A stretch of DNA of 64,000 bases from contig CM068367.1 of NCBI GenBank assembly GCA_034769895.1, forward strand, positions 119,635,927-119,699,926, written 5' to 3'. Positions 48,001 through 60,518 of the stretch are shown here, piece by piece (positions within the stretch are counted from its first letter, which is position 1; each line of letters starts with the position of its first letter). Made by a program: the position numbers and the translations under genes. Below the pieces are notes generated by a model. The model worked only from the letters and a program-made list of their open reading frames with translations. It made no database searches and was not told where the DNA came from. Origin of the DNA: Magicicada septendecula (taxonomy: Eukaryota; Arthropoda; Insecta; Hemiptera; Cicadidae).

Positions 48001-49099
48001 AACTACTTTTCTGCATACCTTTTTGAATTATACAGAACTCAAGGTCTGTTGATTTTTTTGAACATCGGTTAAGGGAAAGGGGTATTTTACCTGCAACGTT
48101 TTATGTTTTATAAGGGTATTTTCTATGGCAAACGATAAGAGCCGCAAATTCAAACAGAATCAAATACGTTTCTGCATACAGCCCTCTTTTGTTGAGTACT
48201 AAAGACCTATTGTTTTTGGTGAAGATCGGTTAAGGGAAAGGGGTAGTTTACCGGCCACGTTTTTTGTTTTATCAAGGGTATTTTGTATGGCAAACGATAA
48301 CAGCCGCAAATTCAACCAAAATCATATAATATTTTGCATACAGCCCTGAATTGTAGAGTACCTAAGACCTGTCGTTTTTGGTGAAGATCGATTAAGGGGA
48401 AGGGGTAGTTTACCTGCAACGGTTTTTTATCAAGGGTAATTTTTTTTCTATAATAAACGATAACAGCAGCAAATTCAAACAGAATCAAATGATGTTTTGC
48501 ATACAGCCCTCTATTGTAGAGTTTTCAATACGTATTGGTGTTGGTGAAGATCGGTTAATGGAGAGGGGTAGTTTACCGGCAACATTTTATGTTTTAACAA
48601 GGGTAATTTTTTATATGACGAACGATAACTGCCGTAAATTCAAACAGAGTCAACTAGGTTTTTGCATAGCTTTTGGAACTAAAGAGAACTCAAGGTCTGT
48701 TGATTTTGTTGAAGATCGTTTAAGGGAAGGGGTAGTTTATCAGCAACGTTTTATGTTTTAAAAAGGGTAATTTTTTTATGACGAACGATAACTGCCGAAA
48801 ATTCAATGAGAATCAAATAATTTTTTGCACCCTTTCCTGAATTGCAGAGAGCTCAAGGTCTTTTGATTTTGGTGAAGATCGGTAAAGGGAAAGGGGTAGT
48901 TTACCTGCAATATTTTATGTTGTAACAAGAGAAATGTTTCCATGATAAAACGATAACTGCCGCACATTCAAACAGAATCAAATATTTTTTTGCATGCTTC
49001 CCTGAATTGTAGAGGACGGAAGGTCTGTTGATTTTGGAGAAGATCGGTTAAGAGAAAGGGGTTGTTTACCTGAAACATTTTATGATTTAACAAGAGTAA
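45056..49099 (+). repeat. Higher-order repeat unit D, 4,044 bp
   Basis: Only one shortened head (46863), so it lacks the roughly 1-kb internal duplication of units A-C. Near 47745 and 48105 monomer types are joined in an order not seen in the other units, consistent with loss or conversion of single monomers. Confidence 0.85.
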
Positions 49100-49682
49100 A
49101 GTACTTAATTTTTATAAATAAAGTATCCTGATAAGAAGCTCATAATAATCCACTGTAGAAACGTAGATGTTAATAAAGAGGTTAGGTGAACGGGGTGGGG
49201 GTAATTTTCTATTATTAAAAATTATAGTTGATGGTGGAGGGGAGAATTATTTTTTTTTTGTGTACTACGTTATCGGCAACAAAGAAGTAGTTTTTTGTTA
49301 AAATTGCTTCCCGGGCTCTTTAGCCGTAGTCCAATGTTTTCTGCAAAACCAGACTTTTCGGCAGTGCCATCCACTGCCATCATCGGTGAAAATCGAGTGC
49401 GAAAACGTGAGTTGTATACGTTAGTGACCACAGTACTGTGGTTAATGCTGAAGCAATAAGTAGAAAGACGTAGTTTCTATGGAAATATTTCATTTCGAAT
49501 ATGATTTTAAATATAAATCTTAGAACATGGAAGTCATGTGTGGTTCTCCATACCGATATTTACTTTCATGTTCCTTAAGGAAATGGAAGTATGGTGATGG
49601 CAAAAAAAATCGTGTTCGAGATTATTGCAGATTCTGATTGTACTACACTCAAAACATGAAAAAAGTCGTTTTTCGAAAAGTG

Positions 49683-49746
<64 letters not shown>

Positions 49747-52700
49747 TGTGTGTCTGTAGATTTTTTTCTATGGCAAACGATAACAGCCGCTAATTCAAAC
49801 AGAATCAAATAATTTTTTGCATGCAGTCCTGATTTGTAGAGTACTCGCGACCTATTGTTTTTGGTGAAGATCGGTTAAGGGAAAAGGGTAGTTTACCAGC
49901 AACGTTTTTTTTTAAATCAAAGGCAAACAATAACAGCCGCAATTTCAAACATAAACAAATAATATTTTCTATACAGCACTGAATTGTAGAGTTCTCAAGA
50001 CCTATTGATTTTGGTAAAGATCGGTTAAGGGAAAGGGGTAGTTTACCAGCATCATTTTATGTTTTAACAAGGGTATTTTCTATGGCAAACGATAACAGCT
50101 GCAAATTCAAACATAATCAAATAATTTTTTGCATACTGCCCTGAATTATAGAGTTCTCAAGACCTATTGTTTTTGGTGAAGATCGATTAAGGGGAAGGGG
50201 TAGTTTACCAGCAACGTTTTATGTTTGAAAAGGGTATTTTCTATGGCAAACGATAAGAGCCGCAAATTCAAACAGAATCAAATACGTTTCTGCATACAGC
50301 CCTCTTTTGTTGAGTACTAAAGACCTATTGTTTTTGGTGAAGATCGGTTAAGGGAAAGGGGTAGTTTACCAGCATCATTTTATGTTTTAAAAGGGTATTT
50401 TCTATGGCAAACGATAACAGCCGCAAATTCAAACAGAATCAAAAGATTATTTGCATACAGCCCTAAATTGTAGAGTTCTCAAGACCTATTTTTTTGGTGA
50501 AGATCGGTTGAGGGAAAGGGGTAGTTTACCTGCAACGTTTTTTTAACAAGGGTATTTTATATGGCAAACGATAACAGCCGCAAATTCAAACAGAATCAAA
50601 TAATGTTTTGCATGCTGCCCTGATTTGTAGAGTACTCAAGACCTATTGTTTTTGGTGAAGATCGGTTAAGGGAAAGGGGTAGTGTACCTGTAACGTTTTA
50701 TGTTTTAACAAGGGTATTTCTTATGGCAAACGATAACAGCCGCAAATTCAAACAGAATCAAAAGATTATTTGCATACAGCCCTAAATTATAGAGTTCTCA
50801 AGACCTATTGTTTTTGGTGAAGATCGGTTAAGGGGAAGGGGTAGTTTACCTGCAACGTTTTTTTATCAAGCGTATTTTCTATGGCAAACGATAACAGCCG
50901 CAAATTCAAAGAGAATCAAATAATTTTTTGCATACGTCCCTGTTTACTTCCATGTTCCCTCCGAGATTATTGCAGATTCTGATTGTACTACACTCAAAAC
51001 ACGAAAAAAGTCGTTTTTCGAAAAGTGTGTATGTGTGTGTGTGTGTGTGTGTGTGTCTGTGTGTCTGTAGATTTTTTTCTATGGCAAACGATAACAGCCG
51101 CAAATTCAAACAGAATCAAATAATTTTTTGCATGCTGCCCTGATTTGTAGAGTACTCGCGACCTATTGTTTTTGGTGAAGATCGGTTGAGGGAAGGGGGT
51201 AGTTTACCTGCAACGGTTTTTTTTTATCAAAGGTAATTTTGTTTGTTTGGCAAACGATAACAGCCGCAAATTCAAACAGAATCAAATAATGTTTTGCATA
51301 CAGCGCTGAATTGTAGAGTTCTCATGACCTATTGTTTTTGGTGAAGATCGGTTATAGGGAAGGGGTAGTTTACCTGCAACGTTTTATGTTTTAAAAGGGT
51401 ATTTTTTATGGCAAACGATAACAGCTGCAAATTCAAACAGAAAAAAATAATGTTTTGCATACAGCCCTGATTTGTAGAGTACCCAAGACATATTGTTTTT
51501 GGTGAAGATCGGTTAAGGGAAAGGGGTAGTTTACCTGCAACGTTTTTTGTTTTATCAGGGGCATTTTGTATGGCAAACGATAACAGCCGCAAATTAAACA
51601 AAATCATATATTTTACATACAGCCCTGAATTGTAGAGTTCTCAAGACCTATCGTTTTTGGTGAAGATCGGTTAAGGGAAAGGGGTAGTTTAACAGCAACG
51701 GTTTTTTATCAAGGGTAATTTTTTTCTATGGTAAACGATAACAGCGCAAATTCAAACAGAATCAAATGATGCTTTGCATACAGCCCTGTATTGTAGAGTT
51801 CTCAATACCTATTGGTGTTGGTGAAGATCGGTTAAGGGAAAGGGGTAGTTTACCAGCAACGTTTTATGTTTTATAAGGGTATTTTCTATGGCAAACGATA
51901 AGAGCCGCAAATTCAAACAGAATCAAATACGTTTCTGCATACAGCCCTCTTTTGTTGAGTACTAAAGACCTATTGTTTTTGGTGAAGATCGGTTAAGGGA
52001 AAGGGGTAGTTTACCAGACACATTTTTTGTTTTATCAAGGGTATTGTATATGGCAAACGATAACAGCCGCAAATTCAAACAGAATCATATAATATTTTGC
52101 ATACAGCCCTGAAATGTAGAGTTCTCAAAACCTGTTGGTTTTGGTGAAGATCGGTTAAGGGAATAGGGTTGTTTACCAGCAACATTTTATGTTTTATCAA
52201 GGGTAATATTTTTTTTGACGAACGCTAACTTCCGTACATTAAAACAGAATCAACTACTTTTCTGCATACCTTTTTGAATTATACAGAACTCAAGGTCTGT
52301 TGATTTTTTTGAACATCGGTTAAGGGAAAGGGGTATTTTACCTGCAACGTTTTATGTTTTAACAAGGGTATTTTTTCTATGACGAACGATAACTGCCGTA
52401 AATTCAAAGAGAATCAACTAATGTTTTGCATACAGCCCTGAATTGTAGAGTTCTCAAGACCGATTGTTTTTGGTGAAGATCGTTTAAGGGAAAGGGGTAG
52501 TTTACCTGCCACGTTTTTTGTTTTATCAAGGGTATTTTGTATGGCAAACGATAACAGCCGCAAATTCAAACAAAATCATATAATATTTTGCATACAGCCC
52601 TGAATTGTAGAGTACCTAAGACCTGTCGTTTTTGGTGTAGATCGATTAAGGGGAAGGGGTAGTTTACCTGCAACGGTTTTTTATCAAGGGTAATTTTTTT

Positions 52701-53353
52701 TCTATAATAAACGATAACAGCAGCAAATTCAAACAGAATCAAATGATGTTTTGCATACAGCCCTCTATTTTAGAGTTTTCAATACGTATTGGTGTTGGTG
52801 AAGATCGGTTAAGGGAGAGGGGTAGTTTACCGGCAACATTTTATGTTTTAACAAGGGTAATTTTTTATATGACGAACGATAACTGCCGTAAATTCAAACA
52901 GAGTCAACTAGGTTTTTGCATACCTTTTGGAACTAAAGAGAACTCAAGGTCTGTTGATTTTGTTGAAGATCGGTTAAGGGAAGGGGTAGTTTATCAGCAA
53001 CGTTTTATGTTTTAAAAAGGGTAATTTTTTTATGACGAACGATAACTGCCGAAAATTCAATGAGAATCAAATAATTTTTTGCACCCTTTCCTGAGTTGCA
53101 GAGAGCTCAAGGTCTTTTGATTTTAGTGAAGATCGGTAAAGGGAAAGGGGTAGTTTACCTGCAATATTTTATGTTGTAACAAGAGAAATGTTTCCATGAT
53201 AAAACGATAACTGCCGCACATTCAAACAGAATCAAATATTTTTTTGCATGCTTCCCTGAATTGTAGAGGACGGAAGGTCTGTTGATTTTGGAGAAGATCG
53301 GTTAAGAGAAAGGGGTTGTTTACCTGAAACATTTTATGATTTAACAAGAGTAA
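49100..53353 (+). repeat. Higher-order repeat unit E, 4,254 bp
   Basis: One shortened head (50946). Contains the longest TG tract of the window (about 49685-49757). Monomer order is complete compared with unit D. Confidence 0.88.
49683..49757. repeat. Longest (TG)n microsatellite in a head block
   Basis: About 60 bases of uninterrupted TG followed by CTGTGTGTCTGTAG. The corresponding tract is under 25 bases in several other heads, so length varies widely between copies. Confidence 0.9.
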
Positions 53354-53936
53354 AGTACTTAATTTTTATAAATAAAGTATCCTGATAAGAAGCTCATAAT
53401 AATCCACTGTAGAAACGTAGATGTTAATAAAGAGGTTAGGTGAACGGGGTGGGGGTAATTTTCTATTATTAAAAATTATAGTTGATGGTGGAGGGGAGAA
53501 TTATTTTTTTTTTGTGTACTACGTTATCGGCAACAAAGAAGTAGTTTTTTGTTAAAATTGCTTCCCGGGCTCTTTAGCCGTAGTCCAATGTTTTCTGCAA
53601 AACCAGACTTTTCGGCAGTGCCATCCACTGCCATCATCGGTGAAAATCGAGTGCGAAAACGTGAGTTGTATACGTTAGTGACCACAGTACTGTGGTTAAT
53701 GCTGAAGCAATAAGTAGAAAGACGTAGTTTCTATGGAAATATTTCATTTCGAATATGATTTTAAATATAAATCTTAGAACATGGAAGTCATGTGTGGTTC
53801 TCCATACCGATATTTACTTTCATGTTCCTTAAGGAAATGGAAGTATGGTGATGGCAAAAAAAATCGTGTTCGAGATTATTGCAGATTCTGATTGTACTAC
53901 ACTCAAAACATGAAAAAAGTCGTTTTTCGATAAGTG

Positions 53937-53967
<31 letters not shown>

Positions 53968-55935
53968 CTGTAGATTTTTTTCTATGGCAAACGATAACAG
54001 CCGCAAATTCAAACAGAATCAAATAATTTTTTGCATGCAGTCCTGATTTGTAGAGTACTCGCGACCTATTGTTTTTGGTGAAGATCGGTTAAGGGAAAAG
54101 GGTAGTTTACCTGCAAAGTTTTTTTTTAAATCAAAGGCAAACAATAACAGCCACAATTTCAAACATAATCAAATAATATTTTCTATACAGCACTGAATTG
54201 TAGAGTTCTCAACACCTATTGATTTTGGTAAAGATCGGTTAAGGGAAAGGGGTAGTTTACCAGCATCATTTTATGTTTTAACAAGGGTATTTTCTATGGC
54301 AAACGATAACAGCTGCAAATTCAAACATAATCAAATAATTTTTTGCATACTGCCCTGAATTATAGAGTTCTCAAGACCTATTGTTTTTGGTGAAGATCGA
54401 TTAAGGGGAAGGGATCGTTTACCAGCAACGTTTTATGTTTGAAAAGGGTATTTTCTATGGCAAACGATAAGAGCCGCAAATTCAAACAGAATCAAATACG
54501 TTTCTGCATACAGCCCTCTTTTGTTGAGTACTAAAGACCTATTGTTTTTGGTGAAGATCGGTTAAGGGAAAGGGGTAGTTTACCAGCATCATTTTATGTT
54601 TTAAAAGGGTATTTTCTATGGCAAACGATAACAGCCGCAAATTCAAACAGAATCAAAAGATTATTTGCATACAGCCCTAAATTGTAGAGTTCTCAAGACC
54701 TATTTTTTTGGTGAAGATCGGTTGAGGGAAAGGGGTAGTTTACCTGCAACGTTTTTTTAACAAGGGTATTTTATATGGCAAACGATAACAGCCGCAAATT
54801 CAAACAGAATCAAATAATGTTTTGCATACAGCCCTGATTTGTAGAGTACTCAAGACCTATTGTTTTTGGTGAAGATCGGTTAAGGGAAAGGGGTAGTTTA
54901 CCTGTAACGTTTTATGTTTTAACAAGGGTATTTCCTATGGCAAACGATAACAGCCGCAAATTCAAACAGAATCAAAAGATTATTTGCATACAGCCCTAAA
55001 TTATAGAGTTCTTAAGACCTATTGTTTTTGGTGAAGATCGGTTAAGGGGAAGGGGTAGTTTACCAGCAACGTTTTTTTATCAAGCGTATTTTCTATGGCA
55101 AACGATAACAGCCGCAAATTCAAAGAGAATCAAATAATTTTTTGCATACGTCCCTGTTTACTACCATGTTCCCTCCGAGATTATTGCAGATTCTGATTGT
55201 ACTACACTCAAAACACGAAAAAAAGTCGTTTTTCGAAAAGTGTGTATGTGTGTGTGTGTGTGTGTCTGTGTGTCTGTAGATTTTTTTTTATGGCAAACGA
55301 TAACAGCCGCAAATTCAAACAGAATCAAATAATTTTTTGCATGCCGCCCTGATTTGTAGAGTACTCGCGACGTATTGTTTTTGGTGAAGATCGGTTGAGG
55401 GAAGGGGGTAGTTTACCTGCAACGGTTTTTTTTTATCAAAGGTAATTTTGTTTGTTTGGCAAACGATAACAGCCGCAAATTCAAACAGAATCAAATAATG
55501 TTTTGCATACAGCGCTGAATTGTAGAGTTCTCATGATCTATTGTTTTTGGTGAAGATCGGTTATAGGGAAGGGGTAGTTTACCTACAACGTTTTATGTTT
55601 TAAAAGGGTATTTTCTATGGCAAACGATAACAGCTGCAAATTCAAACAGAAAAAAATAATGTTTTGCATACAGCCCTGATTTGTAGAGTACCCAAGACCT
55701 ATTGTTTTTGGTGAAGATCGGTTAAGGGAAAGGGGTAGTTTACCTGCAACGTTTTTTGTTTTATCAGGGGCATTTTGTATGGCAAACGATAACAGCCGCA
55801 AATTAAACAAAATCATATAATATTTTACATACAGCCCTGAATTGTAGAGTTCTCAAGACCTATCGTTTTTGGTGAAGATCGGTTAAGGGAAAGGGGTAGT
55901 TTAACAGCAACGGGTTTTTATCAAGGGTAATTTTT

Positions 55936-56078
55936 ACTTCCATATTCCTTAAGGAATGGAAGTATGGTGATGGCAAAAAAAATCGTGTTCGAGATTATTG
56001 CAGATTCTGATTCTACTACACTCAAAACATGAAAAAAAGTCGTTTTCCGAAAAGTGTCTGTGTGTCTGTCTGTCTGTG

Positions 56079-56109
<31 letters not shown>

Positions 56110-58275
56110 AGATTTTTTTTTCTATGGCAAACGATAACTGCCGCAAATTCAAACAGAATCAAATAATTTTTTGCATGCAGCCCTGATTTGCAGAGTACTC
56201 GCGACCTATTGTTTTTGGTGAAGATCGGTTGAGGGAAAGGGGTAGTTTACCTGCAACGGTTTTTTTTTAGCAAGGGTAATTTTGTTTGTTTGGCAAACGA
56301 TAACAGCCGCAAATTCAAACAGAATCAAATTATGTTTCGCATACAGCCCTGAATTGTAGAGTTCTCAAGATCTGTTGATTTTGGTGAAGCTCGGTTAAGG
56401 GAAAGGGGTAGTTTACCTGTAACGTTTTATGTTTTAACAAGGGTATTTCCTATGGCAAACGATAACAGCCGCAAATTCAAACAGAATCAAAAGATTATTT
56501 GCATACAGCCCTAAATTGTAGAGTTCTCAAGACCTATTGTTTTTGGTGAAATTCGGTTAAGGGAAAGGGGTAGTTTACCTGCAACATTTTTTTAACAAGG
56601 GTATTTTCTATGGCAAACGATAACAGCCGCAAATTCAAACAGAATCAAATAATGTTTTGCATACAGCCCTGATTTGTAGAGTGCTCAAGACCTTTTGTTT
56701 TTGGTGAAGATCGGTTAAGGGAAAGGGGTAGTTTACCTGTAACGTTTTATGTTTTAACAAGGGTATTTCCTATGGCAAACGATAACAGCCGCAAATTCAA
56801 ACAGAATCAAAAGATTATTTGCATACGTCCATATATTGTAGTGTTCTAAAGACCAATTGTTTTTGGTGAAGATCGGTTGAGGGAAAGGGGTAGTTTACCT
56901 GCAACGTTTTTTTAACAAGGGTATTTTCTATGGCAAACGATAACAGCCGCAAATTCAAACAGAATCAAATAATGTTTCGCATACAGCACTGAATTGTAGA
57001 GTTCTCAAGATCTGTTGATTTTGGTGAAGCTCGGTTAAGGGAAAGGGGTAGTTTACCTGTAACGTTTTATGTTTTAACAAGGGTATTTCCTATGGCAAAC
57101 GATAACAGCCGCAAATTCAAACAGAATCAAAAGATTATTTGCATACAGCCCTAAATTGTAGAGTTCTCAAGACCTATTGTTTTTGGTGAAGTTCGGTTGA
57201 GGGAAAGGGGTAGTTTACCTGCAACATTTTTTTTAACAAGGGTATTTTCTATGGCAAACGATAACAGCCGCAAATTCAAACAGAATCAAATAATGTTTTG
57301 CATACAGCCCTGATTTGTAGAGTACTCAAGACCTATTGTTTTTGGTGAAGATCGGTTAAGGGAAAGGGGTAGTTTACCTGTAACGTTTTATGTTTTAACA
57401 AGGGTATTTCCTATGGCAAACGATAACAGCCGCAAATTCAAACAGAATCAAAAGATTATTTGCATACGTCCATATATTGTAGAGTTCTCAAGACCTATTG
57501 TTTTTGGTGAAGATCGGTTGAGGGAAAGGGGTAGTTTACCTGCAACGTTTTTTTAACAAGGGTATTTTCTATGGCAAACGATAACAGCCGCAAATTCAAA
57601 CAGAATCAAATAATGTTTTGCATACAGCCCTGATTTGTAGAGTACTCAAGACCAATTGTTTTTGGTGAAGATCGGTTAAGGGGAAGGGGTACTTTACCTG
57701 CAACGTTTTTTTATCAAGCGTATTTTCTATGGCAAACGATAACAGCCGCAAATTCAAACGGAATCAAATAATGTTTTGCATACAGCCCTGATTTGTAGAG
57801 TACTCAAGACGTGTTATTTTTGGTGAAGATCGGTTAAGGGGAAGGGGTAGTTTACCTGCAACGTTTTTTTATCAAGCGTATTTTCTATGGCAAACGATAA
57901 CAGCCGCAAATTCAAACAGAATCAAATAATGTTTTGCATACGTCCCTGAATTGTAGAGGTCTCAATGACTTTCGATTTTGGTGAAGATCGGTTAAGGGGA
58001 AAGGGGTAGTTTACCTGCAACCTTTTACGTTTTAACAAGAGTAAAGTACTTGAAAATTTATTTAAACTTTTTGAAACAATGGTAATTGTTAAAAATAAAA
58101 TAATTTTGTTGCCAGGCAATAAAATTATAATTTTTTCATTTTAATGTAATATAATATTTTTCATTTAATACAGCAATAAAAAGGCAGGTAAGACACAGCC
58201 TGGCTGTTTGGCTGAAAATGATTTTAAATATAAATCTTAGAATATGGAAGTCATGTATGGTTCTCCATACCGATA
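55936..58275 (+). mobile_element. Complete head-to-tail repeat element inserted in a monomer (candidate Helentron/DINE-like element)
   Basis: Starts with the type-1 head palindrome ACTTCCATATTCCTTAAGGA and a TCTG/TG microsatellite (about 56056-56108). It continues through many 160-bp monomers and ends with the short tail and its hairpin GTATGG-TTCT-CCATAC-CGATA. The flanks GGTAATTTTT and TTTTTCTATGGTAAACG are joined as one T-run in sister units (for example at 26721-26733). No gene for its movement lies inside, so it would be non-autonomous. A tandem-duplication origin is less likely because both breakpoints match the element ends seen elsewhere. The family assignment is inference. Confidence 0.6.
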
Positions 58276-58278
58276 TTT
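58036..58278 (+). repeat. Short tail block, copy 1
   Basis: Begins AGTACTTGAAAATTTATTTA, includes TTGCCAGGCAATAAAATTAT and GGCAGGTAAGACACAGCCTG, and ends with the GTATGG/CCATAC hairpin. It shares its first bases and last about 60 bases with the long tail but has a different middle. Confidence 0.85.
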
Positions 58279-60487
58279 TTCTATGGTAAACGATAACAGC
58301 GCAAATTCAAACAGAATCAAATGATGCTTTGCATACAGCCCTGTATTGTAGAGTTCTCAATACCTATTGGTGTTGGTGAAGATCGGTTAAGGGAAAGGGG
58401 TAGTTTACCAGCAACGTTTTATGTTTTATAAGGGTATTTTCTATGGCAAACGATAAGAGCCGCAAATTCAAACAGAATCAAATACGTTTCTGCATACAGC
58501 CCTCTTTTGTTGAGTACTAAAGACCTATTGTTTTTGGTGAAGATCGGTTAAGGGAAAGGGGTAGTTTACCAGACACATTTTTTGTTTTATCAAGGGTATT
58601 TTATATGGCAAACGATAACAGCCGCAAATTCAAACAGAATCATATAATATTTTGCATACAGCCCTGAAATGTAGAGTTCTCAAAACCTGTTGGTTTTGGT
58701 GAAGATCGGTTAAGGGAATAGGGTTGTTTACCAGCAACATTTTATGTTTTATCAAGGGTAATTTTTTCTTTGACGAACGCTAACTTCCGTACATTAAAAC
58801 AGAATCAACTACTCTTCTGCATACCTTTTTGAATTATACAGAACTCAAGGTCTGTTGATTTTTTTGAACATCGGTTAAGGGAAAGGGGTATTTTACCTGC
58901 AACGTTTTATGTTTTAACAAGGGTATTTTTTCTATGACGAACGATAACTGCCGTAAATTCAAAGAGAATCAACTAATGTTTTGCATACAGCCCTGAATTG
59001 TAGAGTTCTCAAGACCTATTGTTTTTGGTGAAGATCGTTTAAGGGAAAGGGGTAGTTTACCTGCCACGTTTTTTGTTTTATCAAGGGTATTTTGTATGGC
59101 AAACGATAACAGCCGCAAATTCAAACAAAATCATATAATATTTTGCATACAGCCCTGAATTGTAGAGTACCTAAGACCTGTCGTTTTTGGTGAAGATCGA
59201 TTGAGGGGAAGGGGTAGTTTACCTGCAACGGTTTTTTATCAAGGGTAATTTTTTTTCTATAATAAACGATAACAGCAGCAAATTCAAACAGAATCAAATG
59301 ATGTTTTGCATACAGCCCTCTATTGTAGAGTTTTCAATACGTATTGGTGTTGGTGAAGATCGGTTAAGGGAGAGGGGTAGTTTACCGGCAACATTTTATG
59401 TTTTAACAAGGGTAATTTTTTATATGACGAACGATAACTGCCGTAAATTCAAACAGAGTCAACTAGGTTTTTGCATACCTTTTGGAACTAAAGAGAACTC
59501 AAGGTCTGTTGATTTTGTTGAAGATCGGTTAAGGGAAGGGGTAGTTTATCAGCAACGTTTTATGTTTTAAAAAGGGTAATTTTTTTATGACGAACGATAA
59601 CTGCCGAAAATTCAATGAGAATCAAATAATTTTTTGCACCCTTTCCTGAGTTGCAGAGTGCTCAAGGTCTATTGATTTTGGTGAAGATCGGTAAAGGGAA
59701 AGGGGTAGTTTACCTGAATATTTTATGTTGTAACAAGAGAAATGTTTCCATGATAAAACGATAACTGCCGCACATTCAAACAGAATCAAATATTTTTTTG
59801 CATGCTTCCCTGAATTGTAGAGGACGGAAGGTCTGTTGATTTTGGAGAAGATCGGTTAAGAGAAAGGGGTTGTTTACCTGAAACATTTTATGATTTAACA
59901 AGAGTAAAGTACTTAATTTTTATAAATAAAGTATCCTGATAAGAAGCTCATAATAATCCACTGTAGAAACGTAGACGTTAATAAAGAGGTTAGGTGAACG
60001 GGGTGGGGGTAATTTTCTATTATTAAAAATTATAGTTGATGGTGGAGGGGAGAATTTTTTATATGTGTACTACGTTATCGGCAACAAAGAAGTAGTTTTT
60101 TGTTAAAATTGCTTCCCGGGCTCTTTAGCCGTAGTCCAATGTTTTCTGCAAAACCAGACTTTTCGGCAGTGCCATCCACTGCCATCATCGGTGAAAATCG
60201 AGTGCGAAAACGTGAGTTGTATACGTTAGTAACCACAGTACTGTGGTTAATGCTGAAGCAATAAGTAGAAAGACGTAGTTTCTATGGAAATATTTCATTT
60301 CGAATATGATTTTAAATATAAATCTTAGAACATGGAAGTCATGTGTGGTTCTCCATACCGATATTTACTTTCATGTTCCTTAAGGAAATGGAAGTATGGT
60401 GATGGCAAAAAAAATCGTGTTCGAGATTATTGCAGATTCTGATTGTACTACACTCAAAACATGAAAAAAGTCGTTTTTCGATAAGTG

Positions 60488-60518
<31 letters not shown>

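Larger units (their letters stand above)
53354..59907 (+). repeat. Higher-order repeat unit F, 6,554 bp, carrying an inserted element
   Basis: Same order as unit E, with one shortened head at 55160. It is interrupted at about 55935 by a roughly 2.34-kb head-to-tail insertion that ends near 58275. The monomer that was split resumes exactly at TTTCTATGGTAAACGATAAC. Unit F minus the insertion is close to unit E in length. Confidence 0.88.
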
